A stretch of 64,000 nt of DNA from Heligmosomoides polygyrus polygyrus (Eukaryota; Nematoda; Chromadorea; Rhabditida; Heligmosomidae). Shown here one piece after another: positions 43,440-51,469 of this stretch. Position 1 is the first letter of the stretch. The number at the start of each line of letters is the position of its first letter. The stretch covers positions 25,427,706 through 25,491,705 of the forward strand of contig OX377204.1 of NCBI GenBank assembly GCA_947396885.1, read 5' to 3'. The translations under genes were made by a program, and so were the position numbers. A model generated the notes under the pieces. It saw only the letters and a list, made by a program, of their open reading frames with translations. It ran no database searches and was not told the DNA's origin.

Positions 43440-44460
43440 ATTATTCTCCCTCGCCAAAAAAAGCAGCTTTATAAAATTTCAACCAATGTGTCTACGTGTT
43501 GAGTAGTGAAATGAAATTTCAAAAAGTTATGCTAATTTTCCTTGAACAAAAATTATTTATTTATTTATATAAGATTATTTATATAAGACATGCATACATG
43601 ATACATTATGGAATGCATTCATACATCAGAAATGAAATAAAATTTAGAAAAACGCCGACGAGATCAAGGCGGATCGAAAGTGACATTTCTCCAGATGAAG
43701 GTTTTAAAAGCATCTTTCGACAAACTAAGTTGTCTTGGCTAGTAACGAACTGTTCTAACTAGTCACGAATTATTCTCTTATTTAGTCATTATTCTAGCCC
43801 TTTTGAAGAGTCTCTAGTTTAATGCGAAAAAATCTCGTTTTGATTTGGAAGGTGTTCCGTTGATTCCAATAGAGTTACACTTGTTGAGAAGAGTGTCCAA
43901 TTAGTCGTGAAATATGTTCATTTTGATTTGAAAAGTGTCCAGCTTAACATTAGTTTCCACATTCTGAGCGATAAAAGAAAATCGCCCGCAGCGATAAAAG
44001 AAAACCACCCTGGAGATGTGCCGCCGATGTTGATAACGTGCCTGCGGAATCAGAAGACGTTTGGGCAGGTTGTGGGGCACAGCGGCGTTGATTCATGCGA
44101 GGGAGGCCTCTTTCGTTGCGAGATTTTTGCATTTCCACGCAGTGGTTGAGATTTGACGTGTTTGACGTCTACATTATTCGCTGGCGTTTTCTGTGCATTT
44201 TCCAGCTGTATGCGTTTCCGCGCTCGAGAGCGCAGAACCCAGCTGCAGACTCCCCTGGGTGACGAAAGCAGTTCCCACACGAGCAGCTTGCACACCCTGG
44301 AGTCCCTTCCTTAGCCTGGTTCTGCGCTCGAGGAATATACGGCCCCTGAGTTCCTAATGAGGGAGCACTTTTCTGATTGGTGCGTAAATTATTTGCTTCT
44401 GGGATGCTTGAAGCAGGAAAGATAGATTATTTTGTTAGATTGCAGATTTCGTAACAATCG
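43440..44460. other. Part of the composite element, unassigned
   Basis: 43800-43960 (AGTCTCTAGTTTAATGCG, then TTTGATTTGAAAAGTGTCC) resembles an arm of the 15.65-16.33 kb foldback. A microsatellite-like TTATTTATTTATATAAG lies at 43556. Other sequence has no recognised feature. Confidence 0.4.
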
Positions 44461-44461
44461 A

Positions 44462-44721
44462 ACGTTCGAATTCGAATGTATCGAGAATTCGAATTTGAAC
44501 ATTTGAACACGAGTGTTTCGAGCATTCGAATTCGAATACATTCGAAAATCGCGTTTTTTCGAGCATTCGAATTCGAATACATTCGAATATTCCGTTTTTT
44601 CGAGCATTCGAATTCGAAAACATTCGAAAATCGCGTTGTTTCGAACGTTCGAATACGAATATTCGAATTCGAATAGAATTATTCGAATTCGAATGCTCGA
44701 ATATTCATTCGGGCGCAACTA
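44462..44721 (+). repeat. ATTCGAAT-rich array, right copy
   Basis: Three clear 41-bp units (starts at 44521, 44562 and 44603, each AGCATTCGAATTCGAA) plus degenerate ones, ending CGGGCGCAACTA at 44721. It has the same orientation as the left copy, judged from the asymmetric spacer AAAATCGCGTTTTTTCGAGC. No separate left end of TAGTTG type is visible. Confidence 0.8.
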
Positions 44722-44824
44722 TAGTAGAGATACCCGCGATGGAACCTGCGTCTCTGACTCTTACCTTATATCTACCTGACTCTTATTTCTATCCCACGGG
44801 TTTAAATGTTGATGAATCCGGCCC

Positions 44825-46100
44825 CTGGTGTGGTGACGTCAGTTCACCAGATCAAATGCTTGATCAGAGTGCACATCAGCCATCTTTAAGTCCAAGTGCA
44901 ACGTATATAGCCAAGGTTTCTCCGGGCGTCCTCTGGACCGCTTTCCAGGGACCTCAAGGTTCAGATCAATCTTTTTGACGGTGTCGTCGTTAGCGCGAAG
45001 GACATGGCCGCACCACCGAAGACGAGTTTCGCGCAGCTTCTCGGCTATCGGGGCGACACCGAACCTCTGTCGTCGTTGCGAAAGGGCTTTGCTGTACCGA
45101 GTTTGAGGCGTGCAGCCCGGGTTATCGCATCGGTAGCATCATTCCAGGTTTCGTCTACAATTGTCACCGTCGGCAACCGAATGCGAGAAATAACTGTTCC
45201 TTCTCATTTAGTCGCCCCCATTTGATTCTAGCTGACCCGCATCGCTCGGCATGTTTAATTATTTATTTATACGTCAAATAGACGTGCACAAAGCGCCAGA
45301 AAACAAGATCGAAACAAGCCATGCAATGAAAAAAAAGACAACACTAAAGCAACGAGAACAACAAATCACCCGGCAGTTGCAACCCTTTGGCAACCAATTT
45401 TGAACTAGGGGAACAGGTGGCACAACTTGTTAGTAATACCTCGAATGTGTGATCTTCAGCGAACAGATCAGTAGACGACGTCACTATTAAGGCACCTGCC
45501 ACAACAATCATATCTTCTGACGGCACTTCCGCTGTCTTGTCATCAAGCAGGGACCAAAACTCGTCCTTGGGTAGCTCGGAGCAGCCTGTCTGCGGAGCAT
45601 ACGCAGAAAAGAAATGGCATCGTCGCTCCTCTACGCCGACAACAATCATCATCAAGCGGTCATTGAAACGTTCTACGTTTGTAATCGGGTCACGGAATCG
45701 TTCAGAGACGATTATTCCGACACCATTGGTGGTCCTGGGACTGCCGCACAAAACGGCCTTGAAGCCACGGCCAATGTTCCTCGACTTGCAGCAGGACCAC
45801 CTCGTCTCCTGCAGCGCACAAAAATCAACTCTTCTTCGCTCCCGATGCCGTCATCGCATCATGGACCCTCGCATACTTTCCACACTCGCCGGCCTTTGCG
45901 AGTGCGCGTCGGCTCCCGCGGACGCCGTAGCATTATCTCGGAAGCTCTTAAACGTCATCAACCAAATGATGTGACACAAATGTTCGTAGGCCGGCCTGTC
46001 ATTAGGGCCTGTCGCCTGCACTCGAATATCCGTGTTTGGCTTGGTTCGAAGAGGCAAACAGTTTCCAGTGGCACCACGTGGAGGAACGGACATCGTCATC
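44825..46100 (-). mobile_element. RTE copy B, internally deleted (main part)
   Basis: On the minus strand the endonuclease region appears first: CALQETRW (about 45797-45820), NGVGIIVSERFRDPITNVER and SAYAPQTGCSELPKDEFWSL. A CR1-like tail fragment interrupts at 45245-45350. The linker follows (TIVDETWNDATDAITRAARL, about 45100-45180) and is joined near 45060 to the C-terminal segment found in copy A (RFGVAPIAEKLRETRLRWCG). The whole reverse transcriptase core is missing. The 3' tail is displaced to 38785-38853 by the 5.97-kb insertion. Clearly dead. Confidence 0.8.
45245..45350 (-). mobile_element. CR1-like LINE 3' tail fragment inside RTE copy B
   Basis: In the minus sense the sequence ends TTTGACGTATAAATAAATAA, resembling the tail of the CR1-like LINE at 54300 (TATTGACGTATTAAATAAAT). 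It lies between endonuclease and linker parts of the RTE, as a short, heavily 5'-truncated insertion would. Confidence 0.5.
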
Positions 46101-46104
46101 TATT

Positions 46105-47315
46105 TTTTTTCAAAATTGAAGAAGAGTAAATGTGAAGTTCGTACCTATCTACTTACAAATTGTATAACATTCGAGTTGCATAAAATCTTTCGAGAAATTT
46201 AAGAAACAGTGTGTTCATTGTGTACTCATAAACATATGGACGCCACATTATGTCTGACTGTTATTTTAGTGGTTTTGCAGAAGAAAAACCAAATCGCACC
46301 GAACCAGCCACATATGCATGTGAGTCTCATCTTTGCTGATGGTCAAGGAGTAGCGGACTAGATTAGACGCCATGCATTTAGGCTAACACACTGTCAACGA
46401 AAGCGTAATCAATAATCGTTCGCCCGTTATTGTGTCGTGAAATCGTGACACATGCGGATTTCACGGCGATCATCACAGAAATAGCCCGACTTCTGGATCT
46501 TCAAAGACTTAGAAGTGGAACTCGCTTTTGTTGTCGCTATAAGTCATTCCTACATGTCTAATTCATTGCATATCCAGCAGGAATTAATCAACGACACATC
46601 CGCCACTGTTCATCCTTTAAACGTCTTAAAATAAATTGGTTTAGTAAAGTATCGCTGTGGATTACGCCTCGAGGAAGGATGTCCGGAAATTTCAAAATTA
46701 TCTAAAGCTCTTCAACGAGTTAGAATTCAAAACCTCTTTTCTAACAAATTCTTCAATTACCTGAGTATTGTCGATGTACACCTATAGCCTCTGCAGAGAG
46801 TTTGAGTGAAAGGGATGAAAGGACGCATTGAAGCCAAAGGCTGATAATTGCCCACACTAGTTGTTGAACTGCTGGAATTATACATGTTAGGTAGAAAATG
46901 TCGATGTACGGTCGCTTTGCAGAAAGTGGTGTTCGGAATCACCAATCAATTTCATACGATTTCGTTCATCTGGAAGATGGAGATGCAAATGCATGAATAT
47001 AGGCTCTAGCTGAATTGGTACACTTCGCAAAGCAACATTTTTTCTGTTTCCTCCTTCATCAGCTCTGCAAAGTAGATACTAAGCACTGGAACCGACGCCG
47101 ATTCGGAATGGCATTTTCGAAAAGCCCGGATAATGATGCAAATACCAATAATTTCCAAATGGATTTTGAATCATCCGGATAGCTTAGTAAGAGGCCGAGT
47201 ATATCATCCGAACGGAAAATCCCGTAATCGTGCCGAAGGAAGATCAAATGTCTATATATCACCGAAATTCTTTTCAGTGAAAAGGGTCCTCATATGAGTA
47301 AACTCAACGTCCGAC
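46105..47315. other. Stretch without recognised genes
   Basis: No repeat or splice-supported open frame seen. AT-rich. Confidence 0.4.
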
Positions 47316-47317
47316 GT

Positions 47318-47905
47318 TTCATGAATTTCAGCGCGATTGTACTGAACTGTTGGCTCGTGAAGCTGTGCACCGAGATTGTTACAACATTTTACTCTGCCTA
47401 CGTTTCGGCGGTTTCGCTTTCTTCTGGGCCTGGAAGAGTCCAAATAATACATAAAGAACCACTCCCCCAAAGGTCATTTCACACTACTGAAAGAAACTAA
47501 AAAGTAAATGGAATGAGGACGTGGCGATGACGCAAGAACTGGCACCCTTTGTCGGCCTCTGTGGGTTTTGACCTAAAGGGTCATGCCGTGGGAGGTCCAT
47601 GCGGTAGGTCCCTAAAGCTTAAGACATTCACCAACGTTCACCTCCATCTGACGGTGACTGGTGAAGCTCCTCGGCTTCCACCCAAAGGTTAGCCTTTAGT
47701 CGTTTCCCGCATCGCTTTCTTCATTCCATTCACCTTTGAATGTCTTTCTGTGGCATGAAATGACCTTTGGGGGAGTAGTTCTCCAAGTGTTGCTTAGACT
47801 CTTCCAGGCTCCTCCAAAGAATGCGAATGCGTCGAAACGTAAGTTGGACAAAGTGCTGTAACAATTTGGTGCACAGTTTCACGAACCAACAATTCAGTAT
47901 CATTG
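47318..47905. mobile_element. Foldback element, ~185-bp arms
   Basis: The left arm includes TACTGAACTGTTGGCTCGTG, CCTGGAAGAGTC and ACTCCCCCAAAGGTCATTTC. The right arm carries the complements (GACCTTTGGGGGAGTAGTTC, GACTCTTCCAGGCTCC, CACGAACCAACAATTCAGTA). The loop of about 215 bp is GC-richer. No coding capacity. Confidence 0.75.
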
Positions 47906-48060
47906 TATGAATCATCCTAAGATCCGAAGTTATGAAATATGCCGTTATTCTATTGGTCCACTTATTTGAGGTTCATAGAATTTTATAGATCCTAGTTGTC
48001 CGAATCGGGATCGGATCCGATGTAGTGGATGCACTAGTCAGTCGGCTAACATTAATGGAG

Positions 48061-48390
<330 letters not shown>

Positions 48391-48409
48391 CTGTTTCCGT
48401 CCGTCACAT

Positions 48410-48600
48410 CTGTGGCCGAATTCATGAACGTTCCCGGGAACGTTCCCGGCTTCCCGTGGGAAGCGACCGGGGCGGAAAGCAAAAGTTCGTATTCACGAAC
48501 CTGCCGGGAAGCAACGGGAAGCTCCCGCGTCGATGGCGGTAGGCTCCCGGCCTACCCGCACTCAACTGGTCGGGAAGGCCGGGAAGCCTTCAACGAAGTG
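48410..48600. repeat. GC-rich hairpin sequence with ATTCATGAAC end
   Basis: GGCCGAATTCATGAACGTTC is followed by palindromic CGTTCCCGGGAACG and by repeated GGGAAGC/GCTTCCC blocks. GTTCGTATTCACGAAC follows at 48486. It resembles the GC-rich sequence at 50270-50447 and probably represents one or more MITEs. Confidence 0.5.
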
Positions 48601-48832
48601 GTGTGAGCAGTTGCGCACAATGGGATTTTGAAGGCTGTTTTGACATCGAAAGTCGTCTTCGCAGAGGGTTATCTTCACCATATGTCTCGCAACGTCTTCC
48701 TGGACCATCTTCAGGGGGGGGGGAGGGAGGAGGCGCGCTATGAAATGAATTAATAAGGTCAGGGTTTGGCTTCTGTCACAAACTTTATTGGAACAAATCA
48801 CATAATTGATCTGAGCATGAATAGTTCTTTCG

Positions 48833-48880
48833 TCGGATGCGCCACGCACTCTATTTCTGCGGGATATCGCGGTACCACTT
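48833..48880 (-). repeat. tRNA-derived SINE, 3' end fragment
   Basis: GGATGCGCCACGCACTCTAT and TTCTGCGGGATATCGCGG, the complement of the SINE 3' region. Confidence 0.6.
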
Positions 48881-48987
48881 CTTATCCATTCCCGTTGCCA
48901 GTCGGTGGACATTTTAAGAGCACGTTCTAAGTGGAAAAGATGACATCGTCAGCGAGATAGTATTGAACTTTGGAGTGAACAACTAAA

Positions 48988-49180
48988 GGCGCAAATAAGG
49001 TCGGGAGGGGGGTCACCCCTACACAACGGTGCTTTTTGAGACGGGATTTTTTTCGCAGCACCGGTGTGTTCTACCCCTATATGAACTGAGGTAGGCCATT
49101 TCTGATGTAATTTCACATTTCACACGTGCGGACAACATCCGAGTATGGGGTGTCCCCCCCCCTCCGACCCTATTTGCGCC
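48988..49180. mobile_element. 193-bp MITE with G-rich terminal inverted repeats
   Basis: Left end GGCGCAAATAAGGTCGGGAG then GGGGTCACCCC; the right end is the complement of GGCGCAAATAGGGTCGGAGG. The TIRs are about 33 bp with a few differences. The interior has no coding capacity. Confidence 0.75.
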
Positions 49181-49184
49181 CAAC

Positions 49185-50260
49185 AAAATAAAAATAAAAA
49201 TATGTATGAAATTAGAAGTTAATTCTTCAATACTTAAGTGGTTCCAAAAGTCTGAAAACTGTTATCACAACCCTTCAGCCATTTCTTCTTGTAGTCTGTC
49301 TTCGTCTCATCTTTAGAGAATGTGGAGGATAAATTTTTTCTAACGGTCGCATGTCCAACGCTGAGCGGTAAATCGAAGAAACATGTGAAAGGATAGAACG
49401 CCACAAAGGTGACCACCCCAACAACGGGTATTTCCACACGACGATCTATGAAACGATTGCTATGGACACCAAAGAGGATGTCACCTCACTTATTATATGC
49501 AACGGTTTCGATCTTTAACCACGTTCGAAAGTCAGACACGCTGACGTACGAGCCAATTCGTCGAAAATCAGGTGGGCCGTTATCTTAATGCCGGACGCTG
49601 GAGGAGAACCGTCACCGACTGAGTTAATCGAAATATAAAAAGAACATGGAACAGAGTGCTCGATAGCGTGCTTGTCGAACTTCTTTGTGAATGCCCTGAA
49701 CGCAAGATGTGCTCTCTTCGTGGCGTTCGAGCAAGGAATATCCATTGGAGCACTCTGGCATACGACGGGGACGAATGGAGACGTTGCTGGCGCCCGCTCG
49801 TTGCGACCGTTCTATGCTGTACTTCGTGGGACTATAGAAAACATACGTAATACACAATAATACAGAAAGGTGAACTAGAAGAGGCGGCTCTTAATATTGG
49901 CTGGTGACTACAAGACCTCAAAAAGATGTAGGCATAGAACTGTCTATCACTTGACCTCGACTTAGAAGTACGTAGAAGTAGAATGCCTAGATTTTTTATA
50001 GGAAAATTTGCAATTTGTTGCAATTTGTTGAAGAATCTTGATCGGATGCAATGAATTCATTCAGTGCAACGAAAAAAATTCAGTGGTATCGTCCAGCTAG
50101 AATAAAACACTGGTTTTCCCCCATCGGTTCGCGTTGTAATGCAGCCCACTCCCGTCCATTGTGCATCTGAGCCTGAACGTCGAGTGTTTGGATTTCTGAA
50201 AGACTAGAAATACTTGAATATCCAGTTGAAAAACCGGTAATTTGAGAGATTAGTTTTCAA
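49185..50260. other. Stretch with a probable LINE relic
   Basis: No supported gene. A short plus-strand piece at 49740-49800 encodes HWSTLAYDGDEWRRCWRPL, resembling the C-terminal pattern of nematode LINE proteins (see next entry). The rest was not recognised. Confidence 0.35.
49650..49860 (+). pseudogene. LINE C-terminal fragment, decayed
   Basis: The plus frame contains IHWSTLAYDGDEWRRCWRPL, close in pattern to the piece at 35640 (MERQRKEWRRCYGPHG). No other LINE domain is preserved around it. Confidence 0.3.
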
Positions 50261-50269
50261 AATCTTGCA

Positions 50270-50447
50270 ATTTCCGCCTCCGCTGCGAATCCAACTCGCG
50301 CGTCGCGGTCGCTCCCGCTCCTCGGTGGTTCATGAATACCAACCGGGCTACGGGAAGCCGGGAGCGGGAGGCAGCGGGAGCGGGAAGGCATTACGTGCCT
50401 TCCCGCTCCCGCTGCTTCATGAATACGGCTACTGGAGTGGGGGCACT
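50270..50447. repeat. GC-rich hairpin repeat with TTCATGAATAC ends
   Basis: CAGCGGGAGCGGGAAGGCA and its perfect complement TGCCTTCCCGCTCCCGCTG are separated by five bases (TTACG). TTCATGAATAC occurs at about 50328 and again at about 50434. The sequence can form a very stable 19-bp hairpin. Confidence 0.7.
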
Positions 50448-50449
50448 TC

Positions 50450-51465
50450 GTATTGGAAGCGATTGTTGAATATCGACGTGCCTGGCGATGCCGTAGACCT
50501 GCCGAACACGTGGTCAACCGTGCCTGGCGAGCCGTAGACGTGCCGAACATGTCGGCTTCAGCCCCGGGGTAATCGAGGTTGCTGAACACGAATCTGGAGT
50601 CTACCGATCGATATCGATCGATATTATCGATTTTTCGTGTATATCGTTTAAGCGGCACGAAACTTCAGCACCGGGGGTAATCGAGGTCGCTGAACACGAA
50701 TCTGAAGTTCGTTTTCATCTGTCATTCGCCATCAATCGATATTGGGCAAGTAAGCGTTTTTGTGGATGTCGTCCATTTTTTCGCTTTTTTCTAACATGCC
50801 CTCATCGACGTAGTTAAGATGTTTTCCTGAGGAAACTATGACACACGTGGCAGCTACAATTGATGATGAGAAGTTATGGCCACGGCGAAGCCGTCAAGAA
50901 GCCATCGGTGCGGCCGAGAGGCTGCGCGGATGGCTGGTATTCGAAGAAATCACTTTCTTCAGATGATAAAAGGCTCATAATCCTTGCAGAAGTACATAAC
51001 CAAATTTCGCATGATCCCTACAAAGTTCTGCGCCAAGTTCTTGAATGCACGACCAAAAACCTGTCTTTGAACTCAGCAGCGTGAAGGCGACATTTGGACT
51101 CCTAAATAATTTCGAGCCATTTAGGTTCTGCAGAAAGCGATCTCGCCGAAAGATTAGCTGATAAAACAACAACCTCGCATAAAGGTCACCAAGGGCGTAG
51201 CAGTACTTTACCGTGCCGAATTCCATTGAAAGTCGATCATAGCCATCCCTTTTCCAAATAGATACGTAGTCTACACAGACAATTATGGCCGTTAGACATA
51301 GCACCGCAAACCTGTTGAGATTCCAGTCCTTGGCGTATTGTCAAGCAGACCGAACTGAATGGGGAAGAAATCTGAAGACAGGCGCAAAGGGCGCACGTGA
51401 AGCACAATGAAAGACCTTTGTCAATCAGGCTTTCATAGGGAAAAGGAAACGGCTAAGAAAACCTG
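50450..51465. other. Stretch without recognised genes
   Basis: The phrase GGGGTAATCGAGGT(T/C)GCTGAA followed by CACGAATCTG occurs at 50566 and 50674, a local direct repeat, with ATCGATATCGATCGATATTA between. No gene identified. Confidence 0.4.
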
Positions 51466-51469
51466 TGCT

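Larger units (their letters stand above)
38854..44824. mobile_element. 5.97-kb composite TIR element inserted in RTE copy B
   Basis: Left end CGGCCGGATTCATAAAC (38854-38870) and right end (GTTGATGAATCCGGCCC, ending 44824) are inverted repeats of 17 bp with two mismatches. CTG is present on both sides (38851-38853, 44825-44827) but once in the uninterrupted RTE at 62696, so a 3-bp target duplication is directly visible. The ends match the MITE group at 25914 and 33559. Inside are two ATTCGAAT-rich arrays, a foldback with a mariner, a second foldback and a mariner fragment. No transposase for the outer ends was found, so it is non-autonomous or a short MITE enlarged by insertions. Confidence 0.75.

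Noticed and set aside
38903..44721. Long terminal repeats of an LTR retrotransposon
   Set aside because: The two ATTCGAAT arrays are direct copies, but there is no gag, protease, RT or integrase between them, no primer binding site, and the outer inverted ends explain the insertion better.
45614..46129. 171-codon plus-strand frame
   Set aside because: It is the antisense shadow of the RTE endonuclease on the minus strand.
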